From a candidate division WS1 bacterium (GTDB lineage Bacteria > Armatimonadota > Zipacnadia > Zipacnadales > UBA11051): DNA of 45,283 bases. This document shows positions 1-9,300 of this stretch, piece by piece; positions within the stretch are counted from its first letter, which is position 1, and each line of letters begins with the position of its first letter. Made by a program: the position numbers and the translations under genes. The notes below the pieces were generated by a model, which saw only the letters and a list, made by a program, of their open reading frames with translations, was not told the origin of the DNA and did not search any database. The DNA is taken from NCBI GenBank assembly GCA_012518355.1, contig JAAYSP010000065.1:1-45283 (forward strand), written 5' to 3'.

Positions 1-498
1 AAGTACCACACGGCTGGACCCTACTACGACGGGGCCATAGATGTGCTAAGCTGTGACGCAGTGCACGCAGTAGACGCCCTGCGCTTCATGGGCGGAGATG
101 TGACCAAGGTAGCTTCATCGATCAGCAGCGTAGGACAGATATTCGACACCCGCTTCACAGCACTCGTGGAATTCGAAGGCGGAGCCGTGGGAGTGCTGCT
201 GGCCAACTGGCAGGCTGGTGCCCGTGAGCATACGTTCGAGATGCACGCAGCAGGCATTTCATGTTTCATTGATGCCAATGATAAGGTGATCATCAACCGC
301 GACGACAAGCGCAAAGCTGAGGTACTTACTCCTCAGGAGATTGCCGGCAGCGAAGAGAACCGGGTCTTCTACGGCTTTTTCCACCAGAGCCGGCACTTCG
401 TGGACTGCATCAAGCTAAACCAGGAGCCGGAAACCTGCTTCCGCGATGCCGTCAAAACCATGGAGCTTGTGGACAAGATTTACCACAGTCGCATCTGA
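1..498 (+). CDS. Gfo/Idh/MocA-family oxidoreductase, C-terminal part (5' end outside window)
   Basis: The reading frame is open from the first base and ends at a stop at 496-498, so only the last 165 residues are present. The visible part begins with a GPYYDGAIDVLSCDAVHAVD stretch, which resembles the catalytic-region His/Asp signature of NAD(P)-dependent sugar dehydrogenases of this family. It continues as the alpha/beta C-terminal domain, with alternating strands and a final helix (DAVKTMELVDKIYHSRI) typical of the family end. The Rossmann N-terminus lies upstream of the window. The family oxidises or reduces sugars and cyclitols; the substrate cannot be told here. A sugar isomerase-like gene lies 1.3 kb downstream on the same strand and such pairs often share a pathway, but an opposing gene separates them. 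Confidence 0.85.
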   Translation, partial: KYHTAGPYYDGAIDVLSCDAVHAVDALRFMGGDVTKVASSISSVGQIFDTRFTALVEFEGGAVGVLLANWQAGAREHTFEMHAAGISCFIDANDKVIINRDDKRKAEVLTPQEIAGSEENRVFYGFFHQSRHFVDCIKLNQEPETCFRDAVKTMELVDKIYHSRI

Positions 499-546
499 CA
501 TACGACTGAAGTCATGGCATTTGCAGTGTTTGCAGTGACAGACACA

Positions 547-577
547 GGGGCCGGATGCGATAGAATCGCCCGGCCCC
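547..577. terminator. GC-rich hairpin between convergent genes
   Basis: An 8-bp perfect arm GGGGCCGG (547-554) pairs with CCGGCCCC (570-577). Inside it GCGAT (557-561) pairs with ATCGC (565-569) around a 3-nt loop. It lies between the convergent ends at 498 and 603, so it could end transcription from both sides. Neither side has a strong T tract. Confidence 0.55.
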
Positions 578-602
578 GTCATGACCAGTTTGGGGCGCGA
601 TC

Positions 603-1610
603 TCACGTGAACAACTGCACTGCACCCGTGCTGGCACACTGCGCCTGGGCTACTGCCAGCTCGGTCTCCAGCAGCAGCCCCTCCACGTCAGAGCCGGTTA
701 TGGCCCAGCCGCTGACCCCCACAAAGTGACGCAGGACCTCACTGACACTCGGGTTTTCACTCAGAGCATCAGATAGTCGCATTGCAGCGACCAGAGCTCG
801 TCTAGGGCCGGTGTTGGGCATCAGGACGCCTATATCGCCTTCGTCCAGCTCACCAACTGTATCGCTATCACGCACGGCGCTCTGTACCAGTGCATTTACC
901 ATGCGATAGGCCCGCTCGACCTGCTCAACGGCGGTCACTTCCTGTCGCGGCACAAGCTTCACCCGCAACAGTCCCATCTCCCGAGGATTGCGGCGCAGCC
1001 CAGACACCTCTAACTGGAGCCGATGTCTGAACGCAGTGTATTCCAGAAAGCCTTCCATGCCGTCTGCAGACACCCTCTGGCCGCCACCCCTGGCTACCAG
1101 CAGGCAGGCGTCCACGTATGGGCCGATTACTCTGGCCACGCGCTGAGCTGCTGTGCTGACATCCTCACCGGCATGTTGCACAGTGCAGGCCCTAAGCACC
1201 GCGTGCAATTTGCCCCTGGTAGCCACCCCCACGTCCACAAATAGAGGTTCATTCATCGGCTCCCAGGTGCCCTCACTAGACAGCGACGCCTGCTTGATCT
1301 CTATGACATCGGGAGCAGGCACCGCCGCTCCGTACGCAGTAGCGGTACTGCCTATCGACCATAAGAACTCCTCGATTAGTCCCCGAACGTTCTCCCGAGG
1401 CAACTGATGGCGCGAGACGACATAGACATCACTGTCAGATGCGACAATCGGCAGCATCAACCACGCGTAGATGTCCGGTTGATTGACCCAGTTGGCGGTC
1501 GTTACCAGGATCTGCAGGAGGTCTTCGGCCTGCTCAAGATGCTGGATAAGTACAGAGGTGTCGGACGTGTCCAGTTTTGCGACACTCTCCACTGGCAATG
1601 AGTTACTCAT
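603..1610 (-). CDS. Degenerate GGDEF-domain protein with GAF-like N-terminal region
   Basis: The 335-aa product has no signal peptide or membrane segment. Residues about 45-175 look like a GAF-type sensor domain (weak, by pattern only). Residues about 188-335 follow the order of a GGDEF domain: an opening helix (YTAFRHRLQLEVSGLRR), a core strand (GLLRVKLVPR) where the metal-binding Asp is missing, the signature position reading DEGDI (256-260) followed by GVLMPNTGPRRALVAAMRL, and a closing helix plus VQLF strand. It should therefore not make cyclic di-GMP; degenerate domains of this kind (PelD is a known GAF-GGDEF example) act as nucleotide sensors or scaffolds. No inhibitory-site RxxD is obvious. 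The start ATG follows GGGGGAG by three bases. The gene stands alone, convergent with the oxidoreductase and divergent from the isomerase. Its role is unknown. Confidence 0.6.
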   Translation of the reverse strand: MSNSLPVESVAKLDTSDTSVLIQHLEQAEDLLQILVTTANWVNQPDIYAWLMLPIVASDSDVYVVSRHQLPRENVRGLIEEFLWSIGSTATAYGAAVPAPDVIEIKQASLSSEGTWEPMNEPLFVDVGVATRGKLHAVLRACTVQHAGEDVSTAAQRVARVIGPYVDACLLVARGGGQRVSADGMEGFLEYTAFRHRLQLEVSGLRRNPREMGLLRVKLVPRQEVTAVEQVERAYRMVNALVQSAVRDSDTVGELDEGDIGVLMPNTGPRRALVAAMRLSDALSENPSVSEVLRHFVGVSGWAITGSDVEGLLLETELAVAQAQCASTGAVQLFT

Positions 1611-1800
1611 AATCTCCCCCTTAGGTGCGAGGTTTTACGCCTCCAGTGACTGTATCGGCGATGCTGTCACGGCGCTTGATAGCCCACACTCAACACCACG
1701 TAAGCAAGCGATATCAGCCAGGTAACAACAGGCAATTGCGAAAGGAGGCAGGAATCTGGAGGTAGGAAGGTGAATTGAATCGCTGAGAGGAGGCGCACAT

Positions 1801-2619
1801 ATGATTAAGTCAATCAGCTTCTGGTCATTTCCTTCAGACATCGGCGTCGAACAGGTACTCAACAGAGCACGCGAGCTGGGCTTTGATGCCGTAGAGCTCA
1901 CTCTGGAGGCGGCAGGCGATATCACCGCCGCTACGTCTGACGCTGACCTGTCGCAGATCCGACAATTGGCAGATCGGTTAGGGCTAAAGCTGCCTACATT
2001 TGCAACCGGTCTACACTGGCAGCATCCCCTGGTCGGCCCCGGTGGCATCGAAGGCACAGAAGGGATCGAAATCGTAAAACATGAGGTCCGCTGTGCCCGC
2101 GTCCTGGGTGCCTCAACAGTTCTTACGGTCCCGTGCACGGTAGGCCCTGAACTTGACTATGATATCGCCTACCGAACTGCACTTGGCGTGTACAGAAAGC
2201 TTGGCGATATCGGCAGCGAGGCCGGTGTGAACATAGGCGTCGAAAACGTCTGGAACAAGTTCCTCGTCAGCCCTCTTGAGTTCGCACACTTCATAGACGA
2301 AGTTGACCACCCGAACGTGGTCGCCTATTTCGATGTTGGCAACGTATTGCTATTTGGTTATCCTGAACAGTGGATCAAAATCCTCAACAAGCGCATAGGT
2401 GCTGTCCATTTCAAGGATTTTCGCACCGGTGTCGGTACGCTAGACGGCTTTGTAGACTTGCTTGAAGGCGACGTAGACTGGGAAAAGGTCATGTTGGCAC
2501 TCAGTACGATTGGTTATGAGGGAGCAGTCACAGCAGAAATGATGCCGCCCTACAAGCACCATCCCTGGCGTCTTCTGGAAGCGACCAGCAAGTCGATGGA
2601 CGCTATTTTGGGCCGATAG
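1801..2619 (+). CDS. Sugar phosphate isomerase/epimerase-like TIM barrel protein
   Basis: The 272-aa product matches the xylose isomerase-like/AP endonuclease 2 superfamily: a full-length single TIM barrel opening MIKSISFWSFPSDIG and carrying the usual metal-ligand positions, Glu148 (GVENVWN), Asp178 (YFDVGN), His203 (AVHFKDF) and Glu246 (TAEMMPP). Such enzymes use Mn2+ or a similar metal to isomerise or epimerise sugars, inososes or hydroxy acids; the substrate cannot be inferred. The ATG is preceded by GAGAGGAGGCGCACAT, a strong ribosome-binding site at good spacing. A DUF4177-like ORF and larB follow on the same strand with 71- and 145-base gaps, so co-transcription is possible but not shown. 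Confidence 0.88.
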   Translation: MIKSISFWSFPSDIGVEQVLNRARELGFDAVELTLEAAGDITAATSDADLSQIRQLADRLGLKLPTFATGLHWQHPLVGPGGIEGTEGIEIVKHEVRCARVLGASTVLTVPCTVGPELDYDIAYRTALGVYRKLGDIGSEAGVNIGVENVWNKFLVSPLEFAHFIDEVDHPNVVAYFDVGNVLLFGYPEQWIKILNKRIGAVHFKDFRTGVGTLDGFVDLLEGDVDWEKVMLALSTIGYEGAVTAEMMPPYKHHPWRLLEATSKSMDAILGR

Positions 2620-2690
2620 CGCCAGAGGAAGCCCAGTGGTCGGATAGAGACAGGCACCGCAGTCAGTCTATATCAGGGAGGTCGGGCAAC

Positions 2691-2894
2691 ATGCCAAAGT
2701 ATGAGTATCAGATTATCCATCAGCTGGCCAACCGCGTGGAGCACCTGACACGCCAACTCAACTCTGCTGTCCGGGATGGATGGGACCCGGTCTCCATGAC
2801 CGGCGATGAGCACGTATATGTACTTCTCCGCAGACCGTACCAGGAGGAGTCGGCTAGTGCGCAATCCGGGCAGGCTGCACCTCCGGCGGAGTGA
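2691..2894 (+). CDS. Small DUF4177-like protein
   Basis: The 67-aa product reads MPKYEYQIIHQLANRVEHLT, then a helix with NSAVRDGWDPVSMTGDEHVY and VLLRRP. This is the strand-helix-strand pattern of DUF4177 proteins, where a KYEYKVV-type first strand, a helix and a GWELVSV-type turn are conserved. The biochemical role of the family is not known. The start is supported by GGGAGG nine bases upstream. The C-terminal 15 residues are polar (Ser, Ala, Gln, Pro) and probably disordered. It sits between the isomerase-like gene and larB; nothing in the sequence links it to either function. Confidence 0.7.
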   Translation: MPKYEYQIIHQLANRVEHLTRQLNSAVRDGWDPVSMTGDEHVYVLLRRPYQEESASAQSGQAAPPAE

Positions 2895-3039
2895 GCAATT
2901 CCGAATACGAAGCACTCAATCGGTGATATGACGGGCAACAGAGCAACTGGCCACGGCCTGCAGAGTCCTCTCACTGAGGTAGCAGCCGCGGCTGGATCAG
3001 TGCTGTGGGCACGAATGTGACCCAGGGACAAAGTGGTAG

Positions 3040-3807
3040 ATGAACGAAGAGCAAATTCGCAGGCTCCTGGAAGAGTTGCGCGACGGCAGCCTGACTGTTG
3101 ACCAGGTGCTGACCGATCTGCGGAAGCTACCTTTTGAAGATATCGGCTTTGCCAAGATCGACCATCACAGAACGCTCAGGCGTGGATTCCCTGAGGTGAT
3201 CTTTGCCCAGGGCAAAACGCCACAGCAGGTGGTGGCTATAGCTGAAGGTATGCTGGAGACCGACACCTTAACCCTGGCCACACGGGCAGACGAGGCCGTG
3301 TACGAGGCCCTGGCAGCGCGTTTTGACGAAGTGTCTTACGACCACGATGCGCAAGTGGCCTGGGTGGGGCAACTGCCGGCGCCCGACGAGTCTGTCCCCC
3401 CTCTCCTGGTGCTTTCGGCGGGCACCTCTGACCTGCCGGTAGCCCGACAGGCAACGCTAATAGCACGAGCAGCTGGGTGCTCGGTGCAAGAGATTCTCGA
3501 TGTGGGTGTCGCCGGACTGCACCGATTGCTGCACTATCGAGAGGCTCTTGACCAGGCAGGAGCCATAGTGGTGGCGGCGGGCATGGAGGGTGCATTGCCC
3601 AGTGTGGTAGGTGGGCTGGCGGCCGTCCCGGTTATCGCTGTGCCAACCAGCGTTGGCTACGGTGCTAGCTTCGGAGGACTGGCAGCTCTACTAGGCATGC
3701 TCAACAGTTGTGCAGGGGGTGTAGCGGTGGTCAACATAGACAACGGCTTCGGCGCGGGGCTCATGGGAGCTATGATATGTCGCCAGTCGCGACGGAGCAA
3801 CCCCTGA
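3040..3807 (+). CDS. larB: LarB, nickel-pincer cofactor biosynthesis (NaAD carboxylase/hydrolase)
   Basis: The 255-aa product has both parts of LarB. The N-terminal ~80 residues (DLRKLPFEDIGFAKIDHHR, then RRGFPEVIFAQGKT) are LarB-specific. The C-terminal AIR-carboxylase (PurE)-like domain has SAGTSDLPVARQA, VAAGMEGALPSVVGGL, PTSVGYGASFGGLAALLGML and the terminal VNIDNGFGAG. Known members carboxylate the pyridinium ring of nicotinic acid adenine dinucleotide and hydrolyse the anhydride, the first step towards the Ni-pincer cofactor of lactate racemase-type enzymes. The partners LarC, LarE and a LarA-type enzyme are not in this window, so the gene is solitary here. The ATG has only a weak upstream ribosome-binding site (AAGTGGTAG); the start fits the family length. 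Confidence 0.9.
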   Translation: MNEEQIRRLLEELRDGSLTVDQVLTDLRKLPFEDIGFAKIDHHRTLRRGFPEVIFAQGKTPQQVVAIAEGMLETDTLTLATRADEAVYEALAARFDEVSYDHDAQVAWVGQLPAPDESVPPLLVLSAGTSDLPVARQATLIARAAGCSVQEILDVGVAGLHRLLHYREALDQAGAIVVAAGMEGALPSVVGGLAAVPVIAVPTSVGYGASFGGLAALLGMLNSCAGGVAVVNIDNGFGAGLMGAMICRQSRRSNP

Positions 3808-3832
3808 CTTCCTGACCGGGAGGTGGATCGGG

Positions 3833-5773
3833 TTGAACAGAAATGTCCACTGCTGGGTAGCCAGGCCTGATACCCTGTCCGCTCACAAGCGCTCCGTGGT
3901 CGTTGCACTTCTGGCCACACTGCTACTAGCACTTCTACTCGCTCCTGCCGCTGCTGAGCCCACATCGATACTGCTCGATGATTTTGAGAGCGGCATCGGC
4001 GCTTGGCGCACCAACGACAGCACTGTGGCCAACCAGGAGCAACTGGCAACACTGTGCGGGATATATCCCACATCGATGCGACCTCCCGGGGGTGGAGCCC
4101 AGGCCGCCATGCTCGACTTTCTACCCGCCCGCAACGCCTGGGCCAGTGTCAGCCTCAGTATTGATGGCCCAACCTGGCACAACAGCCAAATCGGTCAGCT
4201 CAGCATGTGGATCCGCGGGGCAGAGCGCGACACCTCTGTGGCGGTGACTCTAAGAGCCAAAATACCAACACCTCAAGGAGGCTTTCAGGACCGTAGCTAC
4301 ACTCAGCAGGTACAACTATCCCCGACCGCCTGGCAGCACATTTCATTGCGCCTTTTTGGCTTTCAAACCCGAGATGGCATAGCCCTCGACGACGAGACAC
4401 TGCCACATCTGTATCTCCTGCAGTTCGTCAAAACTGGCACCTGGAAGCGGACCCGCTTCTACGTAGATCGGATCGAAGCCCGCCCCCTGATTTTCAGCGA
4501 CCAACCGCCTCTCCCGCTCGCAGATGAACACAAACCCATCGTGGTTGACCTGCGTCAGGAGTTGGGGAGGTGCCTATCTCAGGTGGGTTTCGGAGTATCC
4601 CGCGATGTTGCAGCCTCAAATGCAGACCCGACTAAGCAGCGGCGGATGGCCACGCACGCGGCAGACCTCCGACCATGCGTGGGGCGGCTGAGGACGGCCG
4701 ACTACTACGATGACAGTCAGCAACAGTTCGACCTTTTCAGCCTGAACGAAGCCCTGAAGTGGCTCACTGGTATCGGCATCAGACCGTTGCTCTGTCTGGA
4801 TATGCCTGACAGGGACAAGACCAGCCTTGACCGTGCGGCAGTATGGGAGCAACTGCAACTCACTGCTACAAAAGTAGCGGAATTGAATCGCGAGGCGAAA
4901 ATGGCGCCGTACTACGAGTTGGTGGCCCCACCTGCGCCAGATGACCTCGACCAGGTCGGAGACCTGATCATGTCCTACCAACGCTTTTTCAGTCTGATCG
5001 AGGCAGCTGACCATAAAGCTGTTATCGGTGGGCCTGGTTTGGCAGTAGTGAACCGAGAGTTGATCGAGGAGACGGCCGGTGCAGCCAGCATGAGTTTTTT
5101 CTCGTACCATCTGATGCTGCCGGGCCCCACATGGCCTGATGACAGCCGTCTGGCATCGGCCGCAACCACCGGCGCACTAAGCTCTCTTGAGTGGGGGTAT
5201 GAACAAATCGCTCGACATCTAGCAAGTACAATCCATAACAGCGAACTGTTTATCACGAAGTGGGGTGTCGAGCAACCGTGGGCAGCCGACACTGCAGTAC
5301 GGGCCGACCAGGAAACCGCTGACGCACTTTTCCTGGCGACCTCTGCCCTATCTGCCAGCCGTTTTGTGGACAAGCTGTTGTGGCGTGACCTGTCAGACCG
5401 TACTTCAGGGCTGCTGGATGAACAGGGCAGACCGAAACCGGCATACTGGGCGGCCTGGCTGGTCAGCACCTATGCTCCCCGAGGCGCATCTTATCGAGCG
5501 TACATCGAAAGGCCGGACAATCTACTCATCGTCGCAATCACCACGCGGACTGCAGCCAACGTGTTTGTCGTCAATCGCTCGCCTTGGCAGACCAGCGTGC
5601 AGGTGGAAGTCGTAGGTGCACAACCTCCGGCTATAGTGCGAGAACACAGGCTGGAACCTGGCCAGGCAAACGCCGTCCAACACCGTAACCTCAGCCTGAG
5701 CAACCTGCAGAAAATTGAGTTTCAGAGCAGCGGTATCAGCGTGTTGCAGTTCATCCCCACACAAGCGCAATAG
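3833..5773 (+). CDS. Secreted glycosidase-like protein (TIM barrel, apparently without catalytic Glu)
   Basis: The 646-aa product starts at TTG, seven bases after GGGAGGTGG. A signal peptide ends near residue 41 (LLALLLAPAAA-EP). Residues ~45-220 form a beta-sandwich beginning SILLDDFESGIGAW, as in CIA30/CBM-type domains. Residues ~230-560 resemble a clan GH-A barrel like GH39: YYELVAPP (360-367) lies where YYEIWNEP would be expected, FFSYHLM follows, and LFITKWG (472-478) stands where a TEWG nucleophile motif would be. Both usual catalytic Glu positions therefore appear replaced (Ala/Pro and Lys). A beta-rich domain ends the protein. It may bind carbohydrate without cutting it; that is inference. 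Its last ~45 codons are repeated as two decayed copies just downstream. It starts 25 bases after larB, but no functional link is visible. Confidence 0.6.
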   Translation: MNRNVHCWVARPDTLSAHKRSVVVALLATLLLALLLAPAAAEPTSILLDDFESGIGAWRTNDSTVANQEQLATLCGIYPTSMRPPGGGAQAAMLDFLPARNAWASVSLSIDGPTWHNSQIGQLSMWIRGAERDTSVAVTLRAKIPTPQGGFQDRSYTQQVQLSPTAWQHISLRLFGFQTRDGIALDDETLPHLYLLQFVKTGTWKRTRFYVDRIEARPLIFSDQPPLPLADEHKPIVVDLRQELGRCLSQVGFGVSRDVAASNADPTKQRRMATHAADLRPCVGRLRTADYYDDSQQQFDLFSLNEALKWLTGIGIRPLLCLDMPDRDKTSLDRAAVWEQLQLTATKVAELNREAKMAPYYELVAPPAPDDLDQVGDLIMSYQRFFSLIEAADHKAVIGGPGLAVVNRELIEETAGAASMSFFSYHLMLPGPTWPDDSRLASAATTGALSSLEWGYEQIARHLASTIHNSELFITKWGVEQPWAADTAVRADQETADALFLATSALSASRFVDKLLWRDLSDRTSGLLDEQGRPKPAYWAAWLVSTYAPRGASYRAYIERPDNLLIVAITTRTAANVFVVNRSPWQTSVQVEVVGAQPPAIVREHRLEPGQANAVQHRNLSLSNLQKIEFQSSGISVLQFIPTQAQ

Positions 5774-6146
5774 TATCCTCCCCGACAGCAAAGACACAAG
5801 GCATACATAAGTGCAGAAACTCCCACTATGCTGCATGAACACGAGTTAGCCTCTGGCCAAACGAATGCCGGACAACGCCACAATTTCAGCCTGGGCAATC
5901 TGTAGGAAAGCTGAGTTTCAGGGCAGCGATATCAGCGTGTTGCAGTTCATCCCCGCACAAACGCAATAGCACCTCCCGACAGCACAATACACAAGGCATA
6001 CATAAGTGCAGAAACTCCCACTGCGCTGCATGAACACAGGGTGAGATCTGGCCGGACGTCACCGCGATCTCGGCCTGGGCAACCTGTAGAAAGCTGAGTT
6101 TTAGGGCAGCGATATCAGCGTGCTACAATTCATCCCCACACAAACA
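5642..6146 (+). repeat. Three tandem 195-bp units: 3' end of the upstream gene plus two decayed copies
   Basis: Units begin at the shared GAACAC at 5642, 5837 and 6032, exactly 195 bases apart. Unit 1 holds the real last 43 codons of the secreted protein, its stop and about 65 bases after it. Unit 2 still encodes EHELASGQTNAGQRHNFSL, then a stop and a one-base deletion, with SDISVLQFIPAQTQ-stop in another frame. Unit 3 is more worn (about 13 bases lost) and stops matching near 6146. The shared TATCAGCGTGTTGCAGTTC sits at 5734 and 5930, with a variant at 6113. The copies are non-coding remnants of local duplication. Confidence 0.9.
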
Positions 6147-6236
6147 GACTTCCCGTCTCTACTGGAGTATCGGGGGATGGGCTTCAAGTCACAACCTCAC
6201 CGAAGTCGCCTATCATATCCGCACCTCCGGAAGCGC

Positions 6237-6268
6237 GAAACCACCAGTCGGGGGCAACTGGTGGTTTC
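6237..6268. terminator. Perfect 12-bp hairpin between convergent genes
   Basis: GAAACCACCAGT (6237-6248) and ACTGGTGGTTTC (6257-6268) form a perfect 12-bp stem with an 8-base loop. It lies between the duplicated 3' end of the plus-strand gene and the stop of the minus-strand permease at 6318. The A-rich and T-rich feet of the stem suit a bidirectional intrinsic terminator, although the flanking T runs are short. Confidence 0.75.
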
Positions 6269-6317
6269 GTCTCTTCACATGATATTGAGCGCGTCTGCTA
6301 TGGTCACGCGTTGATTG

Positions 6318-9300
6318 CTATAGCAGATCACCAGCATCCACGTATTCTCCGGAGAGAATCTTGTCGGCACGATCTGCGTACGCGACCTTCTCACCTTGCG
6401 GAACCGTGCGCCAAATCAAGAATTGCTTGCGAATCTGCGCAAGGAACAGGGTGTTGGTTTTCTTCCAGGAGTTGATATCTCCCGCCAGCCGCCGCAACCG
6501 CAGTACGATGGCGTAGATATCCTTGTCCTCAGTCTGTTCACAATGCAGGCTGAAGTCCTGGCTAACACCCAGGTCGTATGGCGCGAGCCACATGCGCAGG
6601 TGAATGGCAATGCCCCCACCGTCTTCCTGGTCTTCGGGCTCCAAACGTACGTTTTCAGCCAGGAAATCACCGCCAGCATAGCCCACGTATTCGTCGAAGA
6701 ACTCCTTCAGGAAGGCTGTCACTCCATAAGCGTCACGTCCGGTAACAGTGAACGGCAGCGCGGCGACCATCAAATCCCCTTCTGGTTCAGGCAGGGCCCA
6801 GCGCCGTTCGATGCCCGGAGAAGCAATCTCAGATGCTCTCTTACTCGGATACAGAGTGGACAGCACCACAACTGCCATGGACACGATCGTGACCGCGATT
6901 GCTGCAAGTGATGAGTAGTTGAGTTCCAGCCCATGCATGCTTCCGGTTACGATCATCACTCGGGTGAGTATCTGGCCGATCAGGTAACCGATGATAGCCC
7001 CCAGAACGGCGAACACAGAGGCCTCGGCAAGAAACAGCATGGAGATGTGGCTGGGAGCCAGGCCCAGGGAGCTGTAGATGCCTATCTCCCGTGAACGCTC
7101 GTGCACGGCACCCAGCATAGTGTTCAGCACGATGAGAGCTGCAATCAAAATCGGGATGATGATGCTTTCCATGCCGCTGAGCGAGGTGACGCCCACTGAG
7201 CTGAACAGGTAAGTGTTGTCCTCAAGCCCTGTGTACAGCGACAGAGCGAAGCGTTTCATCATCGCCTGGACGTTGGTGAGAACCGTCTCGGCATCGTCAA
7301 GTTTCACAGCAATGGAACGCAGCGTGCCGCCAAGCTCCAGCACCCGATTGTACGGAAGAACTATCATCTTCTCGGGGCCGAAGTGCTTGTATTCCTGCAA
7401 CAGCGATCCAGCACTGCTGGCACCAAGCTGTGATCGTTGTTGCGCCTGGCGTTGCAGCTCCTGAATGATCTCAGGGCGCAGCATCGCATAGTTAACCGGC
7501 ATCAGCGGTTCGCCGTCAAGGTCGTGTACGCGGCGCATCTGCTCCTCGCTGAGCAGACCTATCACACGGTATCGACTGCCGAACATGACGATCTCGGCGC
7601 TGCCAAGGTCATCTTGCGTGATACCGAGGGCATCAGCGACACCGGTTGGCATCAAGCAGACATTTTTATCAGTGGCGTCAATCCAACGGCCCGCCACCAG
7701 TATATCGCCAACCGGCATCACTTCTTGCTCCTGTGGAGCCAGTCCAAGCAGGCAGCTTATGGTATAGGTCTTGGCTGTCTCCGCCGCATTGGTGACATCA
7801 ATCATCAGTTCCTTGTCAATCTGTGCGGAGGTATACCAGGCTCGCGGAGACACCACCGCTTCATTCTCGAACTCGTTGCGGATGATGTCAGCCGTCGGGG
7901 CCTCCAACGACAGCCATGATCGGTCGCGCAGCATTACACCCTGATAGGTGGGACTGTATGGCAGGCGAATTTCGTTGACACGCAATCCCGCAACAACCGA
8001 AGTGAAGCTGATGACCGTGAAAGTCAGCAGAATTAGCGTCACAGCAGTTAGCGCAGTACGTACTTTTCTGCGTCTCATGTTCGCCAGACCAAGGTTAAAG
8101 GCTGCGGTCGTGGCAGACAGTCTGCCCACGTCCGCCTCGTGCACACCGCCCCGTGATTGCTTCATGGCCTTGAGCTGTTCGTTGAACTTCATAGTGACGA
8201 TAGCGATGACCACTACCGCCAGAGCCATGATGATGAATGCCAGCAAGATTACGGGAGGATTGGCAGTTAGTTTGAACGCCGGGTGCACCATCGCGAGGGC
8301 CATGAACACAATGAAGAACACGACTGAAGTCCCGATGATGGTGCCGATAACCGTACGTGAACCTATGAGTAGCCGCTCGCCGAAATACGCGAAAGGCAAC
8401 AGCAGGGCCAGGTAGAACAGCACGCCCTTGACGACGTCAAGCGAGGTGCTTTGCACATCCGGATAGGCACGGGATTCGTATCCCCAGGCGTGCCGTGCTG
8501 CGGCCATGCCCAAATGGTACTGGCGCTCACGTACAGCTTTTTCGGCGGTATCCAACGATTGCTTGGCCATCTGATGTAGCTCATCCAGCCGCGCGTTAGT
8601 GATCCCGCGGTCAGCCAGGCGGTTCATCCGATACTCGTCAATCATCCACATGTCGCGGGCAGCCTGTAGAGGCGTAAATGTGATGGCAGGCGTGTTAGCA
8701 GCTCGGAAGCCTTCTCCTTCAGGTTGCCCTTCAGTAGCGTTGATGAGGATCATGCGCACACCGAGCAGACCCATGCCCATGGTGACCTGAAGGTCTATGT
8801 TGGGCAACGAATATACAGTGGCACACGGCTCTACGTAAGATGGGAATTCTGCACCGTCAGTGCTAATAGTAGGCAGAGAATAACCGAAGGAAATCGGCGT
8901 ACTGTTGTTGGTTGCATCGTACACGAACAGCTTCTGCAGAGTCTGGAAGTATCGCTCGTCAATCAGGTCGAAAATATCTGTTGTCGTGCACGGGAATACG
9001 ACTACCGGACGCTTCAGACCGGCGCGACCGTATACGCCGCGAGGGTATTTCGCGTCGCCATCGGGCCCCTGGTCAGGCGCGAAGATGATCCCGCCATTTT
9101 GTGGCGCGAAGCCATAAGCTTCCAGCAGGGCGGTACTGCTTGCCATCTCGCCCCGCAGCAGAAATTCGCTGGTCTCGTTGGCTATAGCCATGGCTTCAGT
9201 GCGCACACCCATCATCACCCGAGAGGTGCCCTGGGCCAGCACAAGAGCGTTAGGTACGGGAGTGTTGGGCACGAAGCTTTCACGACGGCGGAACTCCAGG

